NCBI GenBank assembly: GCA_026770025.1 | Contig: JAMXDE010000007.1 | Span: 620,001 to 684,000, forward strand | Direction: 5' to 3' | Source of the DNA: Craspedostauros australis | Taxonomy: Eukaryota > Bacillariophyta > Bacillariophyceae > Mastogloiales > Achnanthaceae | DNA length: 64,000 nt | Notes under the pieces: generated by a model | What the model saw: the letters and a program-made list of their open reading frames with translations, nothing else | Told to the model about the DNA's origin: nothing | Databases searched by the model: none | Part shown: one piece after another, positions 1 to 10,660 of the stretch | Layout of the letters: each line of letters begins with the position of its first letter | Numbering within the stretch: the first letter of the stretch is position 1 | Translations under genes and position numbers: made by a program

Positions 1-8
1 AAGTCACC

Positions 9-3000
9 ATGGAGAAAGGAATCAGCCCACGCTACAAGCGCGGCGACGATCTTCTCAACTTCCTCTCCGAGCTGAAGGAAGAGTGTGAGATGAGAGGAAT
101 CGATGCCATCACCTACGTCCGAAGCCCAGTGGACAAGACCAAGATGGTGAGCATCTTTGACAACTCAGGTATCTACACCTCAGACAATGTCATTGACACC
201 ATCAACGACCACCAGGACCTCTACGACGCGTACGATCGGTACAACATGATGACAGCATACCGCCTCTTCAAGGGATCCGTGGACCAGGACCTCTTCCGCA
301 AGACCAGTGGACGAGCCCAACCAGAGTACAACCATGACATCCGCATGCTCGTGGTTGAGCTGGTGATGGGCAGCGATCCATCCACCAACGACAAGTACGA
401 GCGCATCAAGGAGCAAGTCCGACATCTCAAACCCAACAAGTTTCCGGGAGAGAACATCGAGCTCATGTGCGACAAGCTGGACACCTGGTGCACGCAACTC
501 GAGAAGGCCAACGCGTTCGATGACAACCTCCTGCTCAACATCGTCAACAACTTCCTCGATGCAGGTGGCCCAGGTGGTCATGGAGAGAAGTTTCGGCATG
601 ATCTCCATGACATGTCATCGCTCCTCAACGATCTCCTGATGAAGACCAGGCTGATGGACCGAGAACCAGCAAAGCGTCTCCTCCTCCAACACAAGATGAC
701 ATGGCGCAACATTTGCCGCAAGGCTGTGGTGCTCTACAACATCGAGGTGGAAGACGGACGCTGGCATGCCCACCAACGCACAAAGGACCGATCCATTCCT
801 CGCCATGGCGCTCATGCAGCAACAACCTTGGACCAAGACATCAGCCAAGCCTGGACGCTCATCCAGTCCAGCAAAGGCAACTCCCAAGTTGCTGTCAGCT
901 GCTACAACTGCGGCAAGCCTGGTCACATCAAGGCCAACTGTCCACTGCTTGGAAATCGGAAGCCTAACCAAGGGAGGAAGACGAACAAGAAGATTGATCG
1001 TGGCCAATCGCGAAAGAACTCGTGGAAGACCACACCACCTCGCAAAGGAGAGCCCCAGAAGAAGCTCATGGACAACAAGACGTATCACTGGTGTGCCAAG
1101 TGCAAGCACTGGCGCATCTCTCATGGTACATCGGAACACCAAGAGAACTTTGGGGGCAGGAAGGAGGCCCAAGGCAATCTTGCAATCGACCCTTCGGCAT
1201 GGATGTGCATGATGGAAACAGAACCAACCAACCAAATTGGATTCTGGAAACATCTGCAACACATGCTTACATGGATCCTGCAATTTGTCCTCATGACCAA
1301 CCCATCCCTCATCTTCGGCCTGGTTCAGATCATCCTCCTTGGACTCCTCCATGAATGGAAAACAGTGGCCATCTTCTTGTGGTTAGGGACAGCAACTGCC
1401 CTTGGCTACTTACATGGCAGACCATCGGACGATCCCAAGCACCCACCACGAGCACATCTTCGACATGCAAAGGCTCGTTGGAACAAGGCTCGGAAGAAAC
1501 GTGGACGCCACAACAAGAGACCAGCGTATGTGGATCCGCATTATCCGATGCGCCTTCGCAACGACAATCGCTTCACACGCAATCCATCCGGACTGTACGA
1601 GGAGCTCTTTGCAGATGGATCCTTCCAACGCTTTCTTCGCGACCAAGACTGCGGATACCAACACAATGGCCATCACGAAGCTTCCACTCCCACATCAGAA
1701 CAAGCCCAAGAGGATTTTGACCCAGGAGAACCCATTGGCAGACATGACTGGGACATTCCAATCCCAAAAGCCGTCTCTGAGCAAGCCATCAGGCTCATCA
1801 GTATGCTTCGGAGCTTCTTTGTCCTGGGACATGAGCGTGACATCACTGACCAACTCTATGGTGCAATGGCAATCAATGTTCCACCCACGTCAAGAGCTGG
1901 CAGACTCCTCTCCCTGATGGATACTCCGCATGGCCAGAACGAAGGCCAGTCCACCTTTCAAGTCATCTGGGACAGCGGAGCGTCGGTGTGTGTCACAAAT
2001 GACATTCGGGACTTCGTCGGACGAGTGGAAACGCCACACAAGCCCATCTTCCTCAGCGGCTTTCTCAAGCGCACGCAAGTCACCAAGCGCGGCACCGTGG
2101 AATGGGCCATGTTGGACAAGAAAGGGAACCTTCGATACATCCGACTTCCAGCCTACTACATCCCATCCTCGCGAGTGAAGCTCTTGAGCACCACTTGTCT
2201 TCTGCGCGAATACCCCGACGAGCATCTCAGAGCGGACGGCAACTCGTGCACCCTATCAGGATCATCTGGAGATGAGGAACGAGGACCAGTTGTGGCAATC
2301 TACCATCCACACAGCGGACTACCAACAACCACCGCATATCGCATGAAGGACCTTGGACACATCCCAAGGGCCCTCAACAGCATTGTGACGACGGTGTCCG
2401 AGAACAACCTCAACTTGTCGGAACCAAGCAAAGAACTCCTTCGCTGGCACTTCCGACTCGGTCATCTGGACTTCCGCAAGATCCAGTTCCTCTTCCGGTC
2501 TGGAATGCTGGCTCATTCTGAGGCCAAACGCAAGCTCCAGACCGCAGCATCCAAGATCACTGACTATCCAAAGTGCACTGCCTGTCAATTTGGCAAGCAA
2601 CATGCGCGCCCAGCTCCAGGCATCCGTCGACAAATCATCCGTGACAGACAAGGTGTCCTCAGGGCGGATCATCTTCGTCCAGGACAACAGGTCTCGGTTG
2701 ATCACTTCGTCGGCCGCACACCCGGTCGTTTATTCACCGGATTTGGCAAGACAAGTGAGAAGGACATGTACTGCGGTGGAGCTGTCTTTGTTGACCACGC
2801 ATCGGGGTACATCCACGTGGAGCCAGTGACCACACTCGACACCCATTCGACGCTCAAAGCAAAGCACTCGTTCGAAGACACCTGCAGGGACCTCGGCATC
2901 GTCGTGCAGTCCTATCTATCGGACAATGCACGGGTCTTCACATCCAAGGACTATGCGAGAGAGCTGGAACGATTCCAACAAATCAATCGTTTCGCCGGAG

Positions 3001-6000
3001 CCGGTGCTCATCATCACAATGGCGTTGTGGAACGCAGCATTCGAACCATCGTTTCCATGGCACGGACCATGATGATGCATGCATGCATTCATTGGCCACA
3101 GATCTACGAACCCAACATCTGGCCCATGGCGGTCGTCCATGCAGCATATGTTTTCAACCGCGTCCCCAATCACACCACTGGATTGTCGCCATATGACATC
3201 TTCGCAAGGGTCCGATTCCCCCACAAACATTTGCACAACTTGCATGTGTGGGGATCACCTGCATACGTCCTCAACAAGACTATCGCTGATGGCAAGAAGA
3301 TCCCTCGTTGGGAACCACGCAGCGAACGTTACGTCAACATGGGACTATCTGCACGACACTCATCAACGGTTCCTCTACTTCTCAGCCCTCGCACTGGATC
3401 CATCACATCCCAATATCATGTGGTTTTTGATGATTGGTTTGCCACCGTGGCAACTGATCCGAGGGAGCTACCTGACTTCGGATCGGACGACTGGGTGAAG
3501 ATGTTTGGAGAAACTGAGTACCAATATCCGTTCGATGAGGAAGATCTCCGTCTCCTGGAAGAAGAGGAAGCTCTTCAGCGAACAGACAGAGAGATTCGTC
3601 GAGAACAGCAAACGGATGAAGCCGATCACGACAACAGGCCTCTGGTACCACTTGCGGATGACCCACCAGCTGCTCCCCTCACCCAAGCACCAGAGCAGAC
3701 TGCTGAGCCACCGACAACTCCAAACAATCCATCACCAGACGTCGCTGAGGTCCAGCCACGGATCGCAACGCCATCCTCTGCTGTGCCATCAACGCCGTTG
3801 AATTCGAAGCCGCCTTCGCCAATTGCGAACTCGACGCCAGAGACTATCCCGTTCCAAACCAAATCACCTTCGTCACAAAACGAACGTGATGAACCTCCAT
3901 TGGCCGATGCTGATGATGAGGAGCTCCCACCGCTACCAGACTCTCCCCAAGAGGGAGGGACGCCACCAATGCCCATCACGGCGCAACTGTCGCCTAGACG
4001 TGCAACAACACCTGCCAAGCCAAAGCGATCTACTCCTCGCAAGCCGTCGAAATCTCGTCAACAGAGGGAACCTACCCGACGATCGGCTCGTATCATGGGA
4101 CAGCGTACCAGAGCGCCTCCAACACGCCTGCACTACGATACTCTTGGAGGACGCTACTGCGACGATGATGGAGGTGATATCATCGTCCTTCTCACCGAAG
4201 AAGACAACGCATCGACCGCCAACATTGACATGCTTGAGCGACCATCCATTCGCATGGCCATCCAAGTACGGGAAGACATCGCTGAGCAGCTTCACATGAA
4301 CCCCCATATGGAATCAACCTTCGCGAGGGAGCTCGTTCCTCTACTTCACAGCATCGCCGATGATCTCAGCACCACCTACGGATCCAGCTCTGAGAACCAT
4401 CCTTTGCCACCAAGCATTCAGCAAGCACCAACTCGTCTTCGACATCTACTCCCCTTTGGACAAAGTCCATTCTTCAGCGTCAATGGAGTCAATGAGTGGC
4501 GTATTCAGATGCGCCCGTGGTCGAACCCAATCCAAATCTGCGATCCCAATGAAGCAGCGGAACACATACGAGAGACTGAGAGCGCATTTGACACCATCAC
4601 GTCGCAGCTACGTGTGTCCATGCTGAGACGACTGGGTCAGCTCTCATCCTCGATTCGCATCGTCGCTCTTGTCATGTCCAGGCAGCTCTATGGACTTGCA
4701 TCCATGCTTGGACGAGGTGGTGAGATGATCACCACTCAGGATGACCAAATGGAAGACAACGACGACGAATACTACGCCCTCATGGGAGCATTCGAGATGG
4801 ACAACGACGAACTCGCACCACTGTCCAACTCCCACATGAGCACATGCTTGCTTCAGGAATGCAGCGATGTCCTCAGTGCCACCAGATCCTCAGCAGAGCC
4901 ATCCAACATCCTGCACGTCCAGATGGAGATGCGCCCCTTTTTCGAAACAGACGCAACTGGGTACCTTGCCAACACAGCCATCATCTGCAAAGCTTCCAGC
5001 AGTGACCCTGATACCCTATCATTCGACGAAGCCATGCGTGACAACGATAAAGCGCAATGGATGCAAGCAGCTGAAGCCGAGATTCGGGAACTCATCAGCA
5101 AAGGCACATGGGATGAGGTGCCGAAGACGCAAGCTACCTCACGTATCTTTCCGGGAACTTGGGTCTTCCGACGCAAGCGGCTTCCTGATGGTACGGTCAA
5201 GAAATACAAAGGACGATGGTGCTGTCGCGGAGACTTGATGGACACCAACGAGTCCGTGTATGCTCCAGTCGTCGCTTGGTCGTCGGTACGAACCTTCCTC
5301 ATCATTTCCACCATCATGAACTGGTCTACAATCTCCATCGACTTCTCCAATGCATTCGTGCAGGCAAAGATACACAAGCCTGTGTTCCTACACCTTCCTC
5401 GGGGATTCCATTCCACCAACGGTCGCAACACCTGCCTCAGACTCAACAAAAGTCTTTATGGCCTCAACATCGCTCCACGCTTGTGGTACGAACACCTGCT
5501 GAAGGCACTGACCGCTGAAGGCTTTCGAGCATGCGATCAGGAACAGTGCTTATTCATGCGCAAGGGCATGATGATCGTCCTGTATGTGGATGACGCTGGG
5601 ATAGCATCCAAGACCGAGCAGGAGGCGGAGGCATTCATTGCTTCCATGCGCAACCGTGGATTTGAACTGAAGAAGGAAGGCTCTTTCACCGAATTCCTGG
5701 GCATTCAACTGGTGCACGATCCAAAAGCAGGCACGGTGCACATGCTTCAACGCGGACTCATCAAGAAGGTCATCGACGCGGTTGGCATGCAGAAGTGTAA
5801 ACCGAATGCCACGCCAACCATCCAGCAAGCTCTCGGAGCCGACGATCACGAGCCGCCATATTCGGAAGACTGGAATTACCGCTCCGTGGTAGGTATGCTA
5901 CTCTACCTGGCAACCAATACTCGCCCGGACATCGCTTTCGCAGTATCCCAGCTCGCCCGATTCAGCAACGATCCCAAGCGCACACACGCCAAGGCCATGA

Positions 6001-6581
6001 AGACGCTGGTGCGATACCTAGCTGGTACATCCGACCGAGGCACGATCATCAAGCCAACTGGGAAACTGCAGCTGACTTGCTATGTGGATGCCGATTTCGG
6101 TGGGTTATATCGATGTGAGGACCATCGCTCAATCAACGCAGCACGATCTCGAACAGGCTACATCATCGAGCTTGGGGGCTGTCCTCTTGTCTGGAAGTCG
6201 AAACTTCAGACAGAGATTGCCCTCTCTACAATGGAAGCGGAGTATGCAGCGCTCTCACAGGCAATGCGCGTTGTCATCCCACTCATGCAACTCATCCGCG
6301 AGATATCCGTTGCAATGGACTTGGACCAAGAATTGGAGGCCGGCATCAAATGCACGGTGTTTGAGGACAACAACGCTTGTATTTCTCTGGCCAACAACCA
6401 TCAGGTCACAGCGCGCACGAAGCACTATCTCATCAAGTATCACTTCTTCTGGTACTGGGTGAAACAGTCCTTCATCGTCATCAAGTACGTGGCCAGCACA
6501 GATCAAGTCGCCGACATCTTCACGAAGGGACTTGCCCACGACCTATTCATCAAGCTCAGGAAGCTGTTGATGGGTTGGTGA
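9..6581 (+). CDS. Ty1/copia retrotransposon Gag-Pol polyprotein
   Basis: One uninterrupted 2190-residue frame carries a full copia gene order. Gag is followed by a CCHC zinc knuckle (residues 298-311) and a second Cys/His cluster near C362 and C365. The aspartic protease has DSGAS at 655-659. The integrase has an HH-CC zinc domain (H814, H819, C856, C859) and catalytic D898, D972 and E1008, with the last two in D-35-E spacing. The reverse transcriptase has YVDD at 1859-1862, and a copia RNase H carries the STMEAEYAAL motif. There is no stop or frameshift between gag and pol. Unusually, residues about 412-466, between the zinc knuckle and protease, are strongly hydrophobic and look like two membrane segments. 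The ATG lies in a good context eight bases into the window, so the 5' LTR and primer binding site are outside. The intact frame suggests recent insertion. Family assignment is firm; activity is inference. Confidence 0.96.
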   Translation: MEKGISPRYKRGDDLLNFLSELKEECEMRGIDAITYVRSPVDKTKMVSIFDNSGIYTSDNVIDTINDHQDLYDAYDRYNMMTAYRLFKGSVDQDLFRKTSGRAQPEYNHDIRMLVVELVMGSDPSTNDKYERIKEQVRHLKPNKFPGENIELMCDKLDTWCTQLEKANAFDDNLLLNIVNNFLDAGGPGGHGEKFRHDLHDMSSLLNDLLMKTRLMDREPAKRLLLQHKMTWRNICRKAVVLYNIEVEDGRWHAHQRTKDRSIPRHGAHAATTLDQDISQAWTLIQSSKGNSQVAVSCYNCGKPGHIKANCPLLGNRKPNQGRKTNKKIDRGQSRKNSWKTTPPRKGEPQKKLMDNKTYHWCAKCKHWRISHGTSEHQENFGGRKEAQGNLAIDPSAWMCMMETEPTNQIGFWKHLQHMLTWILQFVLMTNPSLIFGLVQIILLGLLHEWKTVAIFLWLGTATALGYLHGRPSDDPKHPPRAHLRHAKARWNKARKKRGRHNKRPAYVDPHYPMRLRNDNRFTRNPSGLYEELFADGSFQRFLRDQDCGYQHNGHHEASTPTSEQAQEDFDPGEPIGRHDWDIPIPKAVSEQAIRLISMLRSFFVLGHERDITDQLYGAMAINVPPTSRAGRLLSLMDTPHGQNEGQSTFQVIWDSGASVCVTNDIRDFVGRVETPHKPIFLSGFLKRTQVTKRGTVEWAMLDKKGNLRYIRLPAYYIPSSRVKLLSTTCLLREYPDEHLRADGNSCTLSGSSGDEERGPVVAIYHPHSGLPTTTAYRMKDLGHIPRALNSIVTTVSENNLNLSEPSKELLRWHFRLGHLDFRKIQFLFRSGMLAHSEAKRKLQTAASKITDYPKCTACQFGKQHARPAPGIRRQIIRDRQGVLRADHLRPGQQVSVDHFVGRTPGRLFTGFGKTSEKDMYCGGAVFVDHASGYIHVEPVTTLDTHSTLKAKHSFEDTCRDLGIVVQSYLSDNARVFTSKDYARELERFQQINRFAGAGAHHHNGVVERSIRTIVSMARTMMMHACIHWPQIYEPNIWPMAVVHAAYVFNRVPNHTTGLSPYDIFARVRFPHKHLHNLHVWGSPAYVLNKTIADGKKIPRWEPRSERYVNMGLSARHSSTVPLLLSPRTGSITSQYHVVFDDWFATVATDPRELPDFGSDDWVKMFGETEYQYPFDEEDLRLLEEEEALQRTDREIRREQQTDEADHDNRPLVPLADDPPAAPLTQAPEQTAEPPTTPNNPSPDVAEVQPRIATPSSAVPSTPLNSKPPSPIANSTPETIPFQTKSPSSQNERDEPPLADADDEELPPLPDSPQEGGTPPMPITAQLSPRRATTPAKPKRSTPRKPSKSRQQREPTRRSARIMGQRTRAPPTRLHYDTLGGRYCDDDGGDIIVLLTEEDNASTANIDMLERPSIRMAIQVREDIAEQLHMNPHMESTFARELVPLLHSIADDLSTTYGSSSENHPLPPSIQQAPTRLRHLLPFGQSPFFSVNGVNEWRIQMRPWSNPIQICDPNEAAEHIRETESAFDTITSQLRVSMLRRLGQLSSSIRIVALVMSRQLYGLASMLGRGGEMITTQDDQMEDNDDEYYALMGAFEMDNDELAPLSNSHMSTCLLQECSDVLSATRSSAEPSNILHVQMEMRPFFETDATGYLANTAIICKASSSDPDTLSFDEAMRDNDKAQWMQAAEAEIRELISKGTWDEVPKTQATSRIFPGTWVFRRKRLPDGTVKKYKGRWCCRGDLMDTNESVYAPVVAWSSVRTFLIISTIMNWSTISIDFSNAFVQAKIHKPVFLHLPRGFHSTNGRNTCLRLNKSLYGLNIAPRLWYEHLLKALTAEGFRACDQEQCLFMRKGMMIVLYVDDAGIASKTEQEAEAFIASMRNRGFELKKEGSFTEFLGIQLVHDPKAGTVHMLQRGLIKKVIDAVGMQKCKPNATPTIQQALGADDHEPPYSEDWNYRSVVGMLLYLATNTRPDIAFAVSQLARFSNDPKRTHAKAMKTLVRYLAGTSDRGTIIKPTGKLQLTCYVDADFGGLYRCEDHRSINAARSRTGYIIELGGCPLVWKSKLQTEIALSTMEAEYAALSQAMRVVIPLMQLIREISVAMDLDQELEAGIKCTVFEDNNACISLANNHQVTARTKHYLIKYHFFWYWVKQSFIVIKYVASTDQVADIFTKGLAHDLFIKLRKLLMGW

Positions 6582-6624
6582 CGGTGTGCCTCACCTCAGG
6601 GACTCCCTTCTCACACAACGTATC

Positions 6625-6635
6625 GAGAGGGAGAG
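6625..6635 (+). other. Putative polypurine tract of the copia element
   Basis: The purine run GAGAGGGAGAG lies 43 bases after the gag-pol stop, where plus-strand priming normally occurs next to the 3' LTR. The exact LTR boundary cannot be fixed because the 5' LTR is not in the window. Confidence 0.4.
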
Positions 6636-7320
6636 TTACAACATGAGGCCCTGGACGTCCGACAGCAGGACACTCTTCGGAGTTTCCTTGTAATCGGATT
6701 AGTCCAATTTGACAATTTCCCCCCAAAAATATTTGGTCTTGGTTTTCTCACGACTGTCCGCCAACGCGAAGCGCGTACCCCTGGGTACGAACCAAGACCA
6801 AGTGAGAATTATCAAGCTACAAGGGATTGGAGACTACCAATCACAGATGCCTGTCAAGAGGTTCATTGCAGCTTATGTTTGAATCACAAGAGTGATTGCA
6901 TTGAACTGCAAAGACTGCTTGGCTGTAAGATCCCAGCCCTTGACATGATTAGCATGATAGAAGAAAGGGTCATGCCCAACAGCTCTCTGCTGCTCAGCAA
7001 CGAACCAAGATCAACAGGAGAACATGGGATGATCAAAGAGTCGATACACTGCAAGAAGGGAGTGAAACAAGGCACACAACCAAGTGTCTTGCCCCACAGA
7101 AAACACAACGATGTCTGCAGGAAATCTCCTGCAAACAACACTGCCAAGAAACATGTCCTGCATGATTGTTGCCTCTTCATTGTCTTCATCATCATCTTCA
7201 TTGTCTTCATCAACTTAATCATAAAATGCAAAAGTTCACAACTCAAAACACTCTTCAAACACAGTACAAATCAATTGCATTCACTCTCGTCTTCCCATCG
7301 TAAACTCTGACACCAAACGA
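6636..7320 (+). mobile_element. Probable 3' LTR of the copia element (boundaries unresolved)
   Basis: This non-coding stretch follows the polypurine tract and precedes the next gene's leader. It contains a short hairpin (CGTACCC, 2-nt loop, GGGTACG near 6773-6790) and inverted copies of ACCAAGACCAA on either side. Its length suits a copia LTR, but the paired 5' LTR is outside the window, so both ends are inferred. Small ORFs on both strands here show no recognisable domain. Confidence 0.3.
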
Positions 7321-7421
7321 CTTCATCAGTCGGTCCGAGTTGCGACATTGAACGCTTGCTCAAGGCAACGCAACAAACAATTTTCTCACAGCAACAAAAA
7401 CACAAAGTCCGTCCCTATTGT

Positions 7422-7451
7422 CAACAACAACAACAACAACAACAACAACAA
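7422..7451. repeat. (CAA)n microsatellite
   Basis: Ten uninterrupted CAA units are visible in the spacer upstream of the Lys/Ser-rich membrane protein gene. Confidence 0.95.
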
Positions 7452-7787
7452 ACGATCCAATCCGGATTTGTTCCATCTACGGGGACATCTCGGACACGCG
7501 AAAAACGACGCGAACTAACGCAATTTAACTATACGCCAACCAACGACAGTTGTCACCCACGACGAAAAACGGCAAATCTGTCGAAAAACTGGATCGGCGA
7601 ACGCAGACATCGGTCAAGCTCATGTCTTTCCGTTCTTGCTCCTATTTTGTGGAACGCCGCGGCAAAGTTGAACCTTCTTGGTTGCTATCCCCTGCGTTGT
7701 TCATCGTGTCATGGGGCCGACAAGCGCCAGCGCCAATCACCGACATTGGTGGTGGCTGTCGCATTGCGTCGTGGTCGACAAGAAGCG

Positions 7788-8018
7788 ATGAAAGGCAAGA
7801 AACAGGGGCACCCTGTTTTGTGGTGGATTCTACTCGGCGTGTGTTGCATCGCGTTGATCACGCGGCTGCCTGCCTCACTCTGTGATGCCATGCGGGGTTC
7901 GTGCTCCGAGTATGGAGTCCAAGCGCGGTCCATGATGAAGTGGGCATCAACACAATTGAGACACGGCAACTCAGCTGAAGCTACAGTCGAAGAGAAAGCT
8001 GGAGAGCTCATAAGTTGA
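7788..8018 (+). CDS. Doubtful small membrane protein ORF
   Basis: A 76-residue frame opens with a basic segment (MKGKKQGH) followed by a single hydrophobic stretch ([13 protein letters not shown]) and a polar tail. No family is recognised. It lies 160 bases upstream of the next gene and could be a leader artefact or an upstream ORF. The only support is the positive-then-hydrophobic topology, so this is weak. Confidence 0.2.
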   Translation: MKGKKQGHPVLWWILLGVCCIALITRLPASLCDAMRGSCSEYGVQARSMMKWASTQLRHGNSAEATVEEKAGELIS

Positions 8019-8181
8019 ACAGCTCATACATTCAAATCGTCTCCCACACAGAACGGAGCGTCCTCGCAACCTCCGTCGACCAGTTCAACAGACCAGTTCA
8101 ACAGACCATCACAGAAGGCCAATACTGAAGCAAACACATCGTCCAAAGCACAAGAAATACTGCAAGCAAGACACCACCACC

Positions 8182-10158
8182 ATGAAGCCCAGCTCTCTGA
8201 CCGCCGCTGCTTCCTCCATCATGCTCCTGCTGTGCTCGTCACTTTGCAGTCACGGGACCGCTGCTGCGGCTGCGGCTGAGCCATCCGTCTCGGTGTCTTC
8301 GTCCAACCCGAAAGTCCTTCCACTGAGCGTGCGGAACATCAAGTCCGCAAAGGCCGGTTCAGCATCCAGCTCCGACTCTCAGTCCAAGGCGACGTCCAAG
8401 GCAACGTCCAAGGCAACGTCCAAGGCAACGTCCAAGACCAGCAAAGGATCGACCAGCTCATCCGATGAGTCGTTCGATGACACCAATGCGCCGACTGCCT
8501 CGCCAGTTGCCATCACTTCCAAGCCCACCGATCCCATGTCCACAGATGTGCCAACCAGACGCACAGCACCGCCTTCGGAAGCCTCCCAATCCTCCGAGTC
8601 CGCTAAATCCTCAAAGGCTTCCAAGAGCGCTCCTGTCAAGACATCCAAGTCCGCCAGCAAGTCCACCAGCAAGTCGCAGAAGCCGAGCTCCTTGTCGTCG
8701 ATCGAAGACCTCCCCGCCCAGGATCTCAAGATGCCGTCTGCGGCGCCCACCGTGACGAAATTCTCCAAGAAGTCTGCCAAAATGCCATTCGACGAACCAA
8801 CGTCGACAGACCAATCCACGAAGAGTTCCAAGAAGTCCGCCAAAATGCCATTCGACGTACCAACATCGAAAAGCTTTGAGACGGAATCGCCAACATCCTT
8901 CATGCCCACCAAGTCCGACAAGTCAAACAAGTCCCTCAACGAATCGCTCAGCAAAAGCACCAAGTCAAAGAGTAAGTCGATGAAGGTGAATCTCACTCTC
9001 GCGCCCTCCGCGTTTGCGTCGACTACGCCCACGAAAGCGCCGACGAGAGCGCCAACGGAGGCACCGACGATGGAACCGACAGGAGAACCCTCTGCGCAGC
9101 AATCCGTGTCCCCCACCGGCCTTCCGACGCAGCACCCCTCAGGGATGCCGACAGATGCTCCATCCGTCTCTCCATCTACTGGCCCATCAAGCGTTCCGTC
9201 TCGCCCACCTTCGGTCGCTCCGTCTGCTCGTCCTTCCGCAGTGCCATCGCAACTTCCGTCTGAGTCGCCATCTTATGCACCATCTGACCAGCCCTCGGTT
9301 CCTCCGACAGCAAGCCCAAGTGCATTTCCATCTCTCTCGCCTTCGCAAGAACCATCGACCGTGCCATCCGCGATGCCGTCGACTCAACCATCTCAGGATC
9401 CATCACACACTCCAAGCGCCGGGCCATCTACCGAGCCGTCTGCGGAACCCTCCATCGAACCGTCTATCGAGCCATCCACAATGCCATCCACAAATCCATC
9501 CACTGACCCGTCCACCGAACCATCGACGCATGCATCCTCCATGCCGACCAATACGCCATTCATACTGTCGAGCCAGGATGTGCTCTTTTGCAGATGTGAC
9601 GTCGCGAACGCCTGCGTGGGCGAATCCGATCTTCTCTCTCTCAATGACGAGCTGCGTCTCTGCCTCATGGTCAATTCCACCGCCGTGGTTTTCCAATCCG
9701 TTGACACTTTGGAACTCGACCAGGGAGAAGAAATCATAGACCTGCTGGAGGCCGTCTCTGGAGGAACATCATCGACCGTCATTTGCGAGGAAGAGGCTTG
9801 CACCATCCTTGTCACCCCCAGCGCGGACTGGTTTATCACCCCTCAGATCGTTGTCACAGGCATGACCTCCCTCATTCAGGCCACCCCCGGTTCCCGTCGT
9901 GCTCTCTCCGAAAACCTTCAAGATGGAGCTGCGGTGCAGATCGACTTCGGAACCACGATTCGTCTGGAAACGAACAGCACGACCAACGCCAACAGCACCA
10001 TGTCCGGGAATACCGCGAACCGAGACGGCAGCGCCTCGGCCAATGGCGACGAACGCATCTCGGCCTCCTTCGCCGCTCCTTTCATCCTCGTGAGCGGCAT
10101 GGTCGTGGTCTCCCTCCTGGTCTACGGCGTCTACAACCTCCGTAATCGCATGGTTTGA
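8182..10158 (+). CDS. Secreted Lys/Ser-rich, PSxxPS-repeat type I membrane protein
   Basis: The 658-residue product starts with a signal peptide (hydrophobic through about residue 30). Residues about 50-270 are dominated by Ser, Lys and Thr, with [18 protein letters not shown] and repeated [10 protein letters not shown] blocks. Residues about 275-455 form a PSxxPS tandem. A compact domain with paired cysteines follows ([12 protein letters not shown] onward), and a single membrane span near residues 628-650 leaves a short basic tail. PSxxPS and SK-rich tracts are typical of diatom surface and wall proteins. The Lys/Ser blocks recall silaffins, but no RXL processing site or pentalysine cluster is evident, so a biosilica role is only a hypothesis. 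A cell-surface role is likely. Confidence 0.85.
   Translation: MKPSSLTAAASSIMLLLCSSLCSHGTAAAAAAEPSVSVSSSNPKVLPLSVRNIKSAKAGSASSSDSQSKATSKATSKATSKATSKTSKGSTSSSDESFDDTNAPTASPVAITSKPTDPMSTDVPTRRTAPPSEASQSSESAKSSKASKSAPVKTSKSASKSTSKSQKPSSLSSIEDLPAQDLKMPSAAPTVTKFSKKSAKMPFDEPTSTDQSTKSSKKSAKMPFDVPTSKSFETESPTSFMPTKSDKSNKSLNESLSKSTKSKSKSMKVNLTLAPSAFASTTPTKAPTRAPTEAPTMEPTGEPSAQQSVSPTGLPTQHPSGMPTDAPSVSPSTGPSSVPSRPPSVAPSARPSAVPSQLPSESPSYAPSDQPSVPPTASPSAFPSLSPSQEPSTVPSAMPSTQPSQDPSHTPSAGPSTEPSAEPSIEPSIEPSTMPSTNPSTDPSTEPSTHASSMPTNTPFILSSQDVLFCRCDVANACVGESDLLSLNDELRLCLMVNSTAVVFQSVDTLELDQGEEIIDLLEAVSGGTSSTVICEEEACTILVTPSADWFITPQIVVTGMTSLIQATPGSRRALSENLQDGAAVQIDFGTTIRLETNSTTNANSTMSGNTANRDGSASANGDERISASFAAPFILVSGMVVVSLLVYGVYNLRNRMV
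8383..8436 (+). repeat. 12-bp coding tandem repeat (TCCAAGGCAACG)n
   Basis: Four to five near-identical 12-bp units encode SKAT repeats in the Lys/Ser-rich region. Only the first unit differs (GGCGACG). Such perfect units suggest recent copy-number change by slippage. Confidence 0.9.
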
Positions 10159-10660
10159 GTGTGCGAGTTCGAAGAACGCCCGTTCCCCATCTGACGACCA
10201 CACAGACTCACGCGAGTACGAGTATTGGTAGGCGGATATCAGAAGGAGAACAAACGTGCACAACACCTTACAATAAGAGAGCGAACCCAACTCGTGCTCA
10301 TGATAGGAGGGCCTGCAGGAGTGCCCTGCTCCAATGGTACTCTACGAGTACTCGTATTCCATGGTATCGCAAGCTGAGATCAGAGGCGAAAATGAAAACA
10401 AAACAAAAAATGAAATGAAGTGGAGTGATTTGAATTGATCTAAGTGTGTAAGAATTAGGAAATGCAATAATGATTTGGAATCTGATTGGTGTGCATTTTG
10501 GCAGAAGAAATGCTCTTTTGCGTGGATGCGATCATGATTGGAGGATGGGTAGGCAGAGCCGACGATTCAGGCAGCCAGCGTTGTGCTTCTTCGCTGCACA
10601 GCACTGGAGTGAATTGCACAAGGTTGGCACTGCGACGCGACATGGCATGGTTTTGTGCTG
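10159..10660. other. Convergent intergenic spacer
   Basis: No gene is seen between the two convergent genes. A 14-bp perfect palindrome, TACGAGTACTCGTA, lies at 10343-10356, followed by an A-rich tract near 10390-10420 that could hold polyadenylation signals. Confidence 0.6.

Larger units (their letters stand above)
7321..8181. other. Spacer between copia element and next gene
   Basis: Contains a (CAA)10 microsatellite at 7422-7451 and a weak small ORF at 7788-8018. The last 150 bases are A/C-rich and end in ACCACCACC before the ATG at 8182, as expected of a 5' leader. A long open frame from 7356 starts with TTG and is low complexity upstream of its first ATG. Confidence 0.5.

Noticed and set aside
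7356-8018. 220-residue ORF with poly-Gln
   Set aside because: It begins with TTG, the Gln run is a CAA microsatellite and only the last 76 codons follow an ATG; just that part is listed, at low confidence.
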